Shown here in pieces: positions 9,708-18,599 of a stretch of 64,000 bases of DNA. Under the pieces are notes generated by a model. That model saw only the letters and a list, made by a program, of their open reading frames with translations. It was not told where the DNA came from and made no database searches. A program made the position numbers and the translations under genes. Numbering within the stretch: position 1 is the stretch's first letter; every line of letters starts with the position of its first letter. Origin of the DNA: Pseudomonadota bacterium (GTDB lineage: Bacteria; Pseudomonadota; Alphaproteobacteria; Sneathiellales; Sneathiellaceae); assembly GCA_024743055.1 (NCBI GenBank), contig JANSXH010000004.1:101729-165728 (forward strand). The letters are read 5' to 3'.

Positions 9708-10745
9708 TTGTATTTGAGCGCCAGATTTCTGAACGAGTTTTCGAACGGTCGTGACAATAATTTAAATCTGATCAGGATGATCGCTGCTATCGGTGTCCTG
9801 ATATCCCATGCATGGGCGGTCTCGTCGGGCCTTGCCAAGGAACAGCCATTTTCCGATACCCTCAAAGGCATTGATCTCGGAACCATCTCCGTCTATGTGT
9901 TTTTTGCGATTTCCGGTTATCTCGTCGCCCAAAGTTTTGATCGCACCCGCAGCTTCAAACGCTTTTGGTCAGCACGCATTTTCCGAATATTCCCAGCTCT
10001 TCTTGTCGTTCTTTTGGTCACAGCCCTGGTTCTCGGGCCTATCTTTACGGTGGCCGATGCAGAGGAATTCTGGCCCGCCATTCCCGCATACATCGCAAGA
10101 AATTTCACTCTCTTCTCCCTTCAGCAATATCTCCCGGGGGTATTCAATGAAAATCCGGTCGGAAGGGCAATCAATGTCCCGCTCTGGACGCTTAATTACG
10201 AGCTTCTATGTTATATCTCAGTAAGCGTTATGGGATTAGCTGGTTTCCTTAGAAGTCCGCGGCTTATGATCATTGCACTGACGGCCTTTGTCGTCGCCTA
10301 TGCGGTGGTTCTATACTTTGAACCTCACCACCGGCTCACGTCCCTAGCCAAACTGGCACTGCCATTCATGACTGGCGTTTCCTTCTTTGTCTGGCGAACA
10401 AGAATCATTCTGCATCCCTTGATCGGTGTTGGTCTGGCCCTGTTGGCCGCACTCACCTATGACACCATTCTGTTTCGAGAGGCATTCGTGTTGTGCCTGA
10501 CCTATATAGTCTTTCTGTTAGCCTATTTACCGGGAGGAAAAATCAGGCTCTATAACCGCCTTGGCGACTATTCATATGGTATTTATATCTACGCTTTTCC
10601 CATCCAGCAGGTTGTCGCATCTCAGGGCATCGACAATCCCTATCAGAATATTCTGATTTCCCTGCCCATTGCCCTGCTGTTCGCGGTATTATCCTGGATA
10701 CTCGTAGAGCGCCCCTCCCTCAGTTTTTCAAAATCAATCAAGTAG
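9708..10745 (+). CDS. Acyltransferase family 3 membrane protein
   Basis: 345 aa with about ten hydrophobic segments across nearly the whole length, typical of OafA/YrhL-type acyltransferases that O-acetylate cell-surface sugars. Motifs are the N-terminal NLIRMIAAIGVLISHAWAV (with the family His) and YVFFAISGYLVAQSFDR. The start appears to be a TTG at 9708 preceded by AGAGGA; no ATG lies near the first helix. It stands alone between fdhD (divergent) and cysQ, so the substrate is unknown. Confidence 0.85.
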   Translation: MYLSARFLNEFSNGRDNNLNLIRMIAAIGVLISHAWAVSSGLAKEQPFSDTLKGIDLGTISVYVFFAISGYLVAQSFDRTRSFKRFWSARIFRIFPALLVVLLVTALVLGPIFTVADAEEFWPAIPAYIARNFTLFSLQQYLPGVFNENPVGRAINVPLWTLNYELLCYISVSVMGLAGFLRSPRLMIIALTAFVVAYAVVLYFEPHHRLTSLAKLALPFMTGVSFFVWRTRIILHPLIGVGLALLAALTYDTILFREAFVLCLTYIVFLLAYLPGGKIRLYNRLGDYSYGIYIYAFPIQQVVASQGIDNPYQNILISLPIALLFAVLSWILVERPSLSFSKSIK

Positions 10746-10863
10746 GCCGCTACTCTTCCTCTATATTTGCATTTTTGAAAGTTTTACAATCGGTATGGGT
10801 GACAGATTGAAAATTCTCGGTATGGTACGGCCGAAGCATCTTACTCGTTCAAGGAATTCTGTC

Positions 10864-11634
10864 ATGGCGCTGGATCGATCCGCCCTTCTCACCGCAATAT
10901 GCGATCTCGCACGTCAAGCCGGTGATAAGATCATGAGCATCTATGAGCAGGATTTCGATATTAAAACCAAATCTGATTCCTCTCCGGTGACAGAGGCGGA
11001 CACTGCAGCCGAAGCGATCATTCTTGAGGGGCTCAAGCGGCTTACGCCGGAAATCCCGGTTCTCGCTGAAGAAAGCGCTGCCGCTGGTATGTCCCCCGAT
11101 TTGTCGGGGGGTATATTCTGGCTCGTCGACCCGCTGGACGGGACCAAGGAATTTGTCCATAAGCGCGGCGAATTTACTGTCAATATTGCCCTTATCGAAG
11201 ATGAGCGCCCGACCATGGGTGTCATCTTCGTCCCCGCCAAGGGGACCCTGTATTTTGCAGAAGGTCCCGGAAGAGTCTGGCGGCAGCAGGACGGCGCCTC
11301 GGCGGAAGCGATTGTGGCGCGGGAAGCTCCGAAGGACGGCCTGACGGTGGTTGCCAGCCGGTCCCACCGGACCCCGGAGACTGATGATTATATCGGCAAG
11401 TTCGAAGTGGCTGAGCTGATCTCAGCCGGATCCTCTTTGAAGCTCTGCCTGCTCGCAGAAGGTGAGGCGGATCTCTATCCCCGCTTCGGGCGCACCATGG
11501 AATGGGATATCGGCGCCGGCCAGGCCATTCTGGAAGCTGCCGGCGGCAGGGTGGAAACACTGGACGGACAGCCCTTGCGCTATGGCAAGGACGGACATGA
11601 CAATCCGTATTTTGTCGCCAGAGGTCGCCACTGA
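10864..11634 (+). CDS. cysQ: 3'(2'),5'-bisphosphate nucleotidase CysQ
   Basis: About 256 aa, inositol monophosphatase superfamily. Metal-binding motifs are VTEADTAAE, the DPLDGTKEF signature and WDIGAGQAILEAAGG. It removes the 3' phosphate of PAP formed in sulfate assimilation and sulfotransfer. The frame extends 23 codons further upstream, but the ATG at 10864 follows AAGGAATTCTGTC and starts MALDRSALL as expected. Convergent with acuI. Confidence 0.9.
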   Translation: MALDRSALLTAICDLARQAGDKIMSIYEQDFDIKTKSDSSPVTEADTAAEAIILEGLKRLTPEIPVLAEESAAAGMSPDLSGGIFWLVDPLDGTKEFVHKRGEFTVNIALIEDERPTMGVIFVPAKGTLYFAEGPGRVWRQQDGASAEAIVAREAPKDGLTVVASRSHRTPETDDYIGKFEVAELISAGSSLKLCLLAEGEADLYPRFGRTMEWDIGAGQAILEAAGGRVETLDGQPLRYGKDGHDNPYFVARGRH

Positions 11635-11649
11635 AAAGCGACCATTCCT

Positions 11650-12639
11650 TTAGGCATTGACGTCAATAACAACGCGACCTTTGACCTGACCAGCGAGAAT
11701 TTGTTCCGCGAGAGCTGGTAGATTGCTCATGGGCTCTAAAGTGGTCATATCGTCAAAGATTGATTTATCTAGGTCTGTAGCGAGGCGGGACCACGCCTCT
11801 TCACGCAAGGCCTTCGGTGCCATAACACTGTCAACGCCAAGCAAAGAAACATTCCGAAGGATAAAGGGAAGAACGGAGGTCGGCAGGTCATTACCACCTG
11901 CCAAACCACATGCTGCGACAGCGCCACCATAGTTAATCTGGGCAATAACAGAGGCAAGGATTGAGCTGCCGACACAGTCAACGGCTCCAGCCCAGCGTTC
12001 CTTGTCAAAAGGACGGCCTTTGCCCATGGTTTCTTCGCGACTGATGACCTCGGACGCGCCCAGCTTTTTCAGATAATCATGGGTTTCCTGCCGGCCACTC
12101 GAAGCAATGACCGTATATCCCAGCTTGGCGAGAAGGGAAATGGCAACAGAGCCAACCCCTCCGGCAGCACCAGTGACCAGGACCTCTCCCTTGTCCGGCG
12201 TAACGCCGGCTCTCTCCAGCGCCATAACACAGAGCATGGAGGTATAACCCGCCGTACCTATAGCCATCGCTTCCCGCATGGTGAAAGCATCCGGGAGTTT
12301 GATCAGCCAGTCGGATTTGAGCCGTTGTTTCTGGCTATAGCCACCCCAATAAAGTTCGGACAATCCAAATCCGTTAACCAGCACCTTGTCGCCAGCCTTG
12401 AATTCATCGGAGGCGCTTTCGAGCACAGTGCCAGCCAGATCAATGCCGCCAACCATGGGCAGGCGACGGGCAATGCCCTTTCCGGAAACGGCCAGACCGT
12501 CCTTGTAATTCAGGGTCGAGTAAGAAACCTCCACCAGAACATCATTATCCGGAAGGTCACCCACCGTCAAATCTTTGAAGGTCGCTTTCTGCTTACCGTC
12601 CTGGTCTTCAATAACCAGGGCCCTGAACGTATCACTCAT
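11650..12639 (-). CDS. acuI: Acrylyl-CoA reductase-type MDR oxidoreductase (AcuI/YhdH)
   Basis: 329 aa, zinc-independent medium-chain dehydrogenase/reductase. STLNYKDGLA, GGIDLAGTV and the NADP-binding VTGAAGGVGSVAISLLAKLG are typical of the AcuI/YhdH family, which reduces acrylyl-CoA to propionyl-CoA with NADPH. In marine alphaproteobacteria this detoxifies acrylate from DMSP or 3-hydroxypropionate metabolism. No DMSP lyase gene is nearby. Single gene, convergent with cysQ. Confidence 0.88.
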   Translation of the reverse strand: MSDTFRALVIEDQDGKQKATFKDLTVGDLPDNDVLVEVSYSTLNYKDGLAVSGKGIARRLPMVGGIDLAGTVLESASDEFKAGDKVLVNGFGLSELYWGGYSQKQRLKSDWLIKLPDAFTMREAMAIGTAGYTSMLCVMALERAGVTPDKGEVLVTGAAGGVGSVAISLLAKLGYTVIASSGRQETHDYLKKLGASEVISREETMGKGRPFDKERWAGAVDCVGSSILASVIAQINYGGAVAACGLAGGNDLPTSVLPFILRNVSLLGVDSVMAPKALREEAWSRLATDLDKSIFDDMTTLEPMSNLPALAEQILAGQVKGRVVIDVNA

Positions 12640-12810
12640 TGGAATTTCCCATTTTTATCGGTGTTGGATTTCACTTCTTATACCCCGATCACAGTATGTT
12701 GCGAACCCTTAATTGCCGTAAGCAATTGAATGTTAATGAATTTAATCTAATATTGTTTCATGGGCTTTTGCTCGCCGCCCTGTGTCGCGTAACAACCATA
12801 GGAGTGCAAC

Positions 12811-13074
12811 ATGTTGGAAATGGAGAAAAAATTAAACGGATTTGTGCTGACGACCGCTGAAATCCTTTACCACTTACCGGATTATCCTGAGTTACTACAG
12901 AGTTATATCTGGCAGGAATATGATAAAGCACCGAGTTATCCTACTTTAAAGAAATTCCTCGATTTTTGGGAAGCAAAGCTGGACGGACGCCTTCACTCGG
13001 TCAGGGTCGCGTCAAATAAACTGATTTATCCAAATGAATTTCGAATTGCGGATACTGAATATAATCTGCATTAA
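12811..13074 (+). CDS. usg: Usg family protein
   Basis: 87 aa. The motif series LTTAEILYHLPDYPELLQSY, IWQEYDKAPSYPTLKKFLDF and WEAKLDGRLHSVRV matches the alphaproteobacterial Usg family as I recall it. The family was named for a frame upstream of a trp gene; its function is unknown. ATG 12811 follows AGGAGTGCAAC. Soluble, monocistronic, with 170 bp of open sequence upstream for a promoter. Confidence 0.85.
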   Translation: MLEMEKKLNGFVLTTAEILYHLPDYPELLQSYIWQEYDKAPSYPTLKKFLDFWEAKLDGRLHSVRVASNKLIYPNEFRIADTEYNLH

Positions 13075-13223
13075 GTAAATCGGCAGACTTTTATCTCAGC
13101 TGCCCCGACAGCTGATTACAATGTACAGGCTTGGCAGCCCTCCTCCGCCCTCTATAACTCCCTATATGTTCAGAGGTATGTATCTGTTCATCCAACTTGC
13201 AATCCAGACTGGAGGGATATGGG

Positions 13224-13514
13224 ATGGCCGAGAAAACAAACGGATCACAAAATCCGCAGCAAAAAGTTGTTAATGTTCCGGGCTTCTATATCAACGGCTT
13301 CAACGTTGGCGGTTCCCTGTCAGATGTGAATTGCACTCTGCTAGTTGACGGAAAAATTACTGGGACGCTCCATATGTCTTTCAATACTGCCAAAACTCTG
13401 GCCGAAAACCTGAACGCTGTCGTTCAAAATGTGGAAGCTAGTACCGGAAACAAAATTCTGACTATGGAAGCGATTAAATCCGGCCTGGACAAGCAAGCAA
13501 CGCCAAAACAATAG
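13224..13514 (+). CDS. Small conserved protein, DUF3467-like
   Basis: 96 aa, no signal peptide. The layout (GFYINGFNVGGSLSDVNCTL, then GTLHMSFNTAKTLAENLNAV and VEASTGNKILTM) resembles DUF3467, a small fold of unknown function, but the match is by eye only. A frame from TTG 13197 exists; GGAGGGATATGGG before the ATG at 13224 decides the start. No operon partner. 235 bp without a visible gene follow before the helicase. Confidence 0.55.
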   Translation: MAEKTNGSQNPQQKVVNVPGFYINGFNVGGSLSDVNCTLLVDGKITGTLHMSFNTAKTLAENLNAVVQNVEASTGNKILTMEAIKSGLDKQATPKQ

Positions 13515-13749
13515 CTTCTGAAGAATATCACAGAAAGAAAAAGATCCTCCGCGCTCTTGAAAAATCCCTTGCAATTCAAATATATCTGTGGTCTACGGAC
13601 GTTTGAGTGTGCTGCGCGTAACTGACAATCTTGTTTTTGCAGCATATTTCGGTAGCAGTTATTCTGAATGATCGTTGCTGATAAATCGTACAATTTGTAC
13701 ATAAAATTATTGCAGCTGATCTACGCTAACCTGCCATAGAACTTACGTC

Positions 13750-15147
13750 ATGACCCGGACATGGATTGTCCCGAATTGGGTTATGATAGACGAAAGACCC
13801 CTTTTGAAAAATTTTACTACGCTTGGCCTGGCTGAGCCACTTCTTCGCGCAATTGCTGCGGAGGGTTATACAACTCCTACTCCCATACAACAGGAAGTCA
13901 TACCGGCCCTACTGGCTGACGAAGATGTCCTTGGGATCGCCCAGACGGGAACTGGAAAAACCGCTGCGTTTGTCCTACCCCTTCTCCATCGGTTCTCGGA
14001 ATTAGCCGCACGTCCGCAAGGCGGAACATGTCGTGCTTTGATTCTGACCCCAACCCGTGAACTCGCCTCGCAAATTGCAGCGAATATCAAAGCCTATGGC
14101 CAGTTCACCAAAGTCACGACCGTCGAAATCGTCGGTGGTGTCAAACCGGGCCCGCAAATACGGGCCTTAAAGAATGGCGCAGACATTGTGGTTGCGACGC
14201 CAGGCCGGCTGGAGGATCATGTCCGCACAGGCGTTCTGAAACTCAATGATATTTCTGCAATCGTTCTCGATGAAGCAGATCAGATGCTGGATCTGGGTTT
14301 CGCCCCGTCGATCCGGCGGATTATATCCAAGTTGCCACGTAGCCGGCAGACCATTCTCTTGTCCGCAACCATGCCAAAGCAAATACACAAGCTGGCGACT
14401 GATTTGCTGACAAACCCGGTAGAAATCTCTGTAACGCCGGTATCCCGGCCAATTGAAAGAATTGACCAAACGGTTCTCGCCATTGATAGCGCCGCAAAAC
14501 GGGACGCCCTGATCCGATATGTTTCGGGCACCAAAATCGACCGGGCAATCGTCTTTACACGTACTAAGCGCGGCGCTGATAAAGTGAAAAAATTCCTGGT
14601 GAACGCCGGGTACGAAGCAGAAGCCATCCATGGCAACAAAAGTCAGGCACAGCGCGAACGAGCCCTCAACGCTTTTCGAAAAGGTGATACCAGATTACTG
14701 ATCGCAACGGACATTGCCGCTCGGGGAATAGATGTGGACGATATCAGTCATGTCATCAATTACGACCTACCGGAAGTCGCGGAAGTCTATGTCCACAGGA
14801 TTGGACGCACAGCGCGCGCCGGCAAAAGCGGCATAGCCATGTCTCTTTGTGCGCCAGCTGAAGATGGGCTTTTAAAAGCCATCGAGAAGCTGACCAAAAC
14901 CCAGATCAAAACAGATGATCAGCGCACCGAAGGCCATACAGAGGCACCGGTTCAAAAAGCTACCTCTCAGCCACAACGCAAACCCAATGCCAAACGCAAA
15001 AGGCGGGTCCGCAGACAGGCTGACAACGCCACCGGGAATACCGCAAATGGCAAACAGCAGCGCAGCCGCGGACCGGAACTTCCGACCGCCGGTTTGGATA
15101 GAATTATGAAAAAAAGGGCCAAGCGCCCAGATACCCGGCCCCGGTAA
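13750..15147 (+). CDS. rhlE: DEAD-box RNA helicase (RhlE type)
   Basis: 465 aa. Motifs in order: Q-motif TPTPIQQEVIP, I AQTGTGKTAA, Ia PTRELA, Ib TPGR, II DEAD, III SAT, IV-V ATDIAARGIDV and VI HRIGRTARAG, then a basic C-terminal tail (QPQRKPNAKRKRRVRRQ) that probably binds RNA. It unwinds RNA duplexes in ribosome assembly or mRNA turnover. Three starts are possible: ATG 13750, ATG 13783, or TTG 13804, which gives the usual short N-terminus before NFTTLGL. A cold-shock gene follows, suggesting a joint cold response. Confidence 0.93.
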   Translation: MTRTWIVPNWVMIDERPLLKNFTTLGLAEPLLRAIAAEGYTTPTPIQQEVIPALLADEDVLGIAQTGTGKTAAFVLPLLHRFSELAARPQGGTCRALILTPTRELASQIAANIKAYGQFTKVTTVEIVGGVKPGPQIRALKNGADIVVATPGRLEDHVRTGVLKLNDISAIVLDEADQMLDLGFAPSIRRIISKLPRSRQTILLSATMPKQIHKLATDLLTNPVEISVTPVSRPIERIDQTVLAIDSAAKRDALIRYVSGTKIDRAIVFTRTKRGADKVKKFLVNAGYEAEAIHGNKSQAQRERALNAFRKGDTRLLIATDIAARGIDVDDISHVINYDLPEVAEVYVHRIGRTARAGKSGIAMSLCAPAEDGLLKAIEKLTKTQIKTDDQRTEGHTEAPVQKATSQPQRKPNAKRKRRVRRQADNATGNTANGKQQRSRGPELPTAGLDRIMKKRAKRPDTRPR

Positions 15148-15209
15148 CAGCCGCGACACCCGTCAACTTGGTTATCAAACATTTATCACTTTAGAAAAGG
15201 ATAGTTATT

Positions 15210-15419
15210 ATGGAAAAAGGTACCGTTAAATGGTTTAACAGCACCAAAGGTTTTGGATTTATTGCCCCTGATGCAGGCGGAGCAGATGTCTTTGTTCATA
15301 TCAGCGCCGTAGAACGCGCTGGCCTAGACGGCCTCGCTGATGGTCAGAAAATTGGCTACGAAATCGAGGTTGATCAGGCGCGGGGCAAGTCTTCCGCCGT
15401 TAATCTGCAGGCTGAATAA
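15210..15419 (+). CDS. cspA: CspA-family cold-shock protein
   Basis: 69 aa, a single cold-shock domain with RNP1 (KGFGFI) and RNP2 (DVFVHIS) motifs, starting MEKGTVKWFNSTKGFGF. It binds single-stranded RNA/DNA and melts RNA structure. AAAAGGATAGTT precedes ATG 15210. It lies 62 nt after the DEAD-box helicase gene on the same strand and ends at a strong terminator. Confidence 0.95.
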   Translation: MEKGTVKWFNSTKGFGFIAPDAGGADVFVHISAVERAGLDGLADGQKIGYEIEVDQARGKSSAVNLQAE

Positions 15420-15436
15420 GCCCAAAGACTCCAAAA

Positions 15437-15476
15437 AAAGAAAGCGGCGGGACCAATATGGTTTCGCCGCTTTTTT
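15437..15476. terminator. Bidirectional rho-independent terminator
   Basis: AAAGCGGCG (15441-15449) pairs perfectly with CGCCGCTTT (15465-15473), flanked by an A-rich tract on the left and T6 on the right. U-tracts therefore follow the stem on both strands. It serves the cold-shock gene (+) and the convergent oxidoreductase gene (-). Confidence 0.85.
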
Positions 15477-15485
15477 ATTTTCATC

Positions 15486-16118
15486 CTAGTAGGACAAAGC
15501 GGGAGCCTGATGCAGATACGCATCTGATGCCACTTGCCCCAGCATAAAATCCGCCACATCGGCTGGAGATATCTTGATACTGATGGATTTATCAATCTCC
15601 GTAAAGCCATGCTTATAGGCCCCTGTATGAGTGCCCTTTGTGAAGTTTCCAGGACGCGCAAGGACCCAATCCAGATCACTCTGTTTGACCAGGGCTTCCT
15701 GATTTTCATGATCGTTGAACACATGACGCAATATGAGCGGCAGGATCAGGTAACGATAATGAAGGGGCAGCATCTCCAGGCTCTCCCCGGCGCCTAAGCC
15801 CGACAAACAAACCAGCTTTTTCACATTCGCCCTTTTCATGGCCTCAATGATATGACGGGTTCCTCTGGCCCGCAGTCCCTCCTTATTGCGAAGCGGCATA
15901 CCAAGGGCGCAAAGAACCACGTCCTGACCTGCGACCGCCTCTCTAACAGAGGTCGAATCAAGAACATCTCCTTCCACAATTCGTAAATTTGGCCCTTTGG
16001 CCTCTATTTTATCGGCGCGGCGCGCATGAGCAGTGACTTCATGTCCCAGGCTAAGGGCTTGTGTGACGATCTGTTGCCCGACTTTTCCTGTTGATCCAAA
16101 TACAGCGAGTTTCATCAT
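15486..16118 (-). CDS. NAD(P)-binding oxidoreductase (atypical SDR, NmrA-like)
   Basis: 210 aa. The N-terminal KLAVFGSTGKVGQQIVTQAL is the Rossmann dinucleotide motif of atypical short-chain dehydrogenases. AVAGQDVVLCALG and KLVCLSGLGAGES follow the family pattern. Probably an NAD(P)H-dependent reductase or redox sensor of unknown substrate. Divergent from a TetR regulator, with two contiguous palindromic operators in the shared promoter, so it is the likely target of that regulator. GGAGAAA precedes tandem ATGs at 16118 and 16115. Confidence 0.8.
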   Translation of the reverse strand: MMKLAVFGSTGKVGQQIVTQALSLGHEVTAHARRADKIEAKGPNLRIVEGDVLDSTSVREAVAGQDVVLCALGMPLRNKEGLRARGTRHIIEAMKRANVKKLVCLSGLGAGESLEMLPLHYRYLILPLILRHVFNDHENQEALVKQSDLDWVLARPGNFTKGTHTGAYKHGFTEIDKSISIKISPADVADFMLGQVASDAYLHQAPALSY

Positions 16119-16131
16119 TTTCTCCTTTTAC

Positions 16132-16161
16132 TTGACACGGTGTCAATTGACATCATGTCAA
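16132..16161. promoter_or_regulatory. Two contiguous 15-bp palindromic operators
   Basis: TTGACAC-G-GTGTCAA (16132-16146) is followed with no gap by TTGACAT-C-ATGTCAA (16147-16161); both have perfect 7-bp arms around one base. A half site ATGTCAA recurs at the TetR start codon (16181). TTGACA at 16147 with TACTTT at 16170 gives a 17-bp-spaced promoter for tetR, so repressor binding would cover it. Confidence 0.8.
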
Positions 16162-16180
16162 GTAGGTGCTACTTTACAGT

Positions 16181-16774
16181 ATGTCAAGCCCCATATCTGA
16201 AACAAAAGTACGAATCCTTCAGGCCTGCCTGAAATTGCTGGTGGCCAGCGAAGGAAAAGACGTCCGTATGTCGGACATCGCCAAGGAGGCGGGCGTCTCA
16301 CGGCAGGCCCTGTACCTGCATTTTGCTACCCGTGTTGATCTGCTGATTGCAACGACCCTATATCTGGATGAAGTCAAAGGGAGTGATGACAGGCTTGTTC
16401 CCAGTCGAACGGCGACATCCGGCTTGGAGCGACTGGATGCTTTTGTCGAAGCTTGGGCCAATTACATTCCGGAAGTTTATCCCGTCGGCAAGGCACTGCT
16501 CGTCATGAAAGATACGGATGAGGCAGCGGCGACCGCCTGGAATAAACGCATGCAGGATATGCGCGAAGGCTGCGAGGCCGCTGTGTTGGCCCTGAAAAAA
16601 GATGGACAGCTCAACACAAATCTTAACGAGGACAAGGCCACTGATATTCTTTGGACCTTGCTCTCTATCCGCAACTGGGAGCAACTCACTCGGGATTGCG
16701 GCTGGTCACAAGCCGAATATGCAAAGACCCTCAAGGCATTGGCTCGAAAGATTCTGTTGAATGAAAGCCCTTAA
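16181..16774 (+). CDS. TetR-family transcriptional regulator
   Basis: 197 aa. The N-terminal HTH (KVRILQACLKLLVASEGKDV, then RMSDIAKEAGVSRQALYLHF) is followed by a helical ligand domain. It probably represses itself and the divergent oxidoreductase through the tandem palindromes upstream. The frame is open to a GTG at 16166; ATG 16181 is preferred. The predicted transcription start from the TTGACA/TACTTT promoter falls at about 16182, so the mRNA may be almost leaderless. Confidence 0.88.
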   Translation: MSSPISETKVRILQACLKLLVASEGKDVRMSDIAKEAGVSRQALYLHFATRVDLLIATTLYLDEVKGSDDRLVPSRTATSGLERLDAFVEAWANYIPEVYPVGKALLVMKDTDEAAATAWNKRMQDMREGCEAAVLALKKDGQLNTNLNEDKATDILWTLLSIRNWEQLTRDCGWSQAEYAKTLKALARKILLNESP

Positions 16775-16776
16775 GG

Positions 16777-17296
16777 CTAGAGAGGATCGCGGTTAAAAGT
16801 CGATTTTGACCGAAACAGAGCCTCCATCCTGCTCACAAAGCCTGGCATACCATTGAAGATATAGGTCATGACTGATTTGGCATAAGCTGAGGCAACGCTG
16901 GAATTGACCTGCCCTTTCGGTACCACGTCTTCGACATCCGGCATTGGGTCAATACCCTGATAAGCGATCTCGCTAAATAGAGGGAGTTGATAGCCGAAAA
17001 TTCGAGCCACAAAATCCCGGTGCTCCAGTCCCATAGCAACAGCAAGATCAGCGTCGGCTAGCATTGTATGTGTAAGTATTCGGGGTTTGTGGTTTGAAAG
17101 ATCCACACCTTTTTCCTCAAAAAACCGGATCACATATGGGGCAGTATCCTGGCTCGGCGCTCTCATGCCAGCGGAACCAACCGCTATCTCTAAATTCTGA
17201 CCTAAGGCGGTTTTGAGTGCATATTCGGCTGTCAGGCTTCGAAATATGTTTTCCGTGCTTATAAATAAAATGTTCGATCCACCTGAGATTAGCCAT
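16777..17296 (-). pseudogene. Low-molecular-weight phosphatase-like gene, start lost or frameshifted
   Basis: The minus frame ending at 16777 encodes a protein of the LMW protein-tyrosine phosphatase fold: P-loop region NILFISTENIFRSLTAEYAL, then IAVGSAGMRAPSQDTAPYVI and a C-terminal DVEDVVPKG. In the C-x5-R loop the catalytic Cys is replaced by Ser (S-T-E-N-I-F-R), so phosphatase activity is unlikely. The frame is open up to a TGA at 17305-17307 but has no ATG, GTG or TTG before the P-loop (codon at 17274). An ATG at 17296 (MANLRW) lies in another frame and would need a 1-nt shift. An internal ATG at 17166 would omit the P-loop. Confidence 0.6.
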
Positions 17297-17527
17297 ACTC
17301 CCCATCAATTACATTCACCCCTCTTTCAAAATCAGGAAAAATGTTACCGGGGCTAATCTAGAATGATTCACGCTGGATTAGGCCTGAAACATTGTACCAA
17401 CAATATATACCTGCCAAACAGCATGGATTTAGCTATTCACATTTCTGCGGTAGAAAGAGTCTATCTTTGGGAAATCAGGAATGGCAATATGAAACATCAA
17501 TACTTCTGCGGAAGGATCAAGAAGAAA

Positions 17528-18544
17528 ATGATCGCAAGGTCTCTTCTGGTCTTCCTTTATCTTCTCTCTCATCCTGGGCTAGTTGCAGCAGACACCGTCT
17601 TTTTGAAGAACGGAGACAGAATTTCCGGGCTTGTCATACGCATGACCGAAGACACCTTGCTGTTCGACACCGATATAGCCGGTAAAATTGAGATCAGCCG
17701 GAACGAGATTTATCGGCTTTCCACAGAAGAAGATGTCCAGATACAAACAAAAAATGGACAGAAAATACAGACCGGCACCCTGGCTCTTTCCGCAGACTGG
17801 AACACTGCCATTCAGAACCTTGTGCCCGGTAAAAGTATCGATATGCCCCTCTCAGAAATTGCAGCGATCAACCCGCCAGATGAAACCGGGCTCAAATATA
17901 CCGGGCATTTGAATCTTGGCCTGACCCGACAACGGGGCAATACCAAGGATGATACTTATCATGTGGACGGAGAAACGGTTCTACGCTGGCCGGATGATCG
18001 TGTTATTGTCTCTTTCAATGCGGATTTCGAAACGACGGATGATGTCGACACCCAGCAGTCCATAAATCTCTATGGCACTTATGACCATTTCTTCAGTGAA
18101 AAATGGTTCATGTATAACGGCCTCTCTTTCGAGCATGACAAATTCTCCGATCTGAGGCTTAGAACCACCGCCTCCATCGGCGCTGGATATCAGGTTATCG
18201 AAACGGAAGACACCAATCTATCTGTTCAGTTGGGCCCAGGTTATGTTTGGGAGGATCTGTATGGCAGCCCAGATCAAAATTTTGCTGCCGGCGTCTGGTC
18301 ACTCCGCTATGATCAGCTTCTGGTGAAAGACTGGAATCTCAAGGCCTTTCACAATCACCGCCTGAGCCAGAGCCTTGAATCCTCATCCGACTACGTCTTC
18401 ATTTCCCAAACTGGCCTCAGAGCACCCATTTTTGGTAATTTTCAGGGGACATTACAGTTCAATTTTGATCGGGACAATGAACCTGGCGCAAATACGAAGA
18501 AGAATGATTACAAATATCTGATCACCTTGGGCTATGCCTGGTAG
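17528..18544 (+). CDS. DUF481 outer-membrane beta-barrel protein
   Basis: 338 aa from ATG 17528, chosen because GAAGGA lies 8 nt upstream and the protein then begins with a clean signal peptide (MIARSLLVFLYLL to VAA, mature DTVFLKNGDRI). Residues 20-120 form a small beta domain. The rest has alternating strands typical of DUF481 (LNLGLTRQRGNTK onward) and ends in YAW, an aromatic C-terminus suited to BAM insertion. Probably an outer-membrane protein of unknown role. The next gene is a sodium channel, 55 nt downstream. Confidence 0.8.
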   Translation: MIARSLLVFLYLLSHPGLVAADTVFLKNGDRISGLVIRMTEDTLLFDTDIAGKIEISRNEIYRLSTEEDVQIQTKNGQKIQTGTLALSADWNTAIQNLVPGKSIDMPLSEIAAINPPDETGLKYTGHLNLGLTRQRGNTKDDTYHVDGETVLRWPDDRVIVSFNADFETTDDVDTQQSINLYGTYDHFFSEKWFMYNGLSFEHDKFSDLRLRTTASIGAGYQVIETEDTNLSVQLGPGYVWEDLYGSPDQNFAAGVWSLRYDQLLVKDWNLKAFHNHRLSQSLESSSDYVFISQTGLRAPIFGNFQGTLQFNFDRDNEPGANTKKNDYKYLITLGYAW

Positions 18545-18599
18545 ATGGAAGAAAAATTTGTTTTAGAGGTTTTCCCCCTCTGTTGACGGCAGACAGCTC

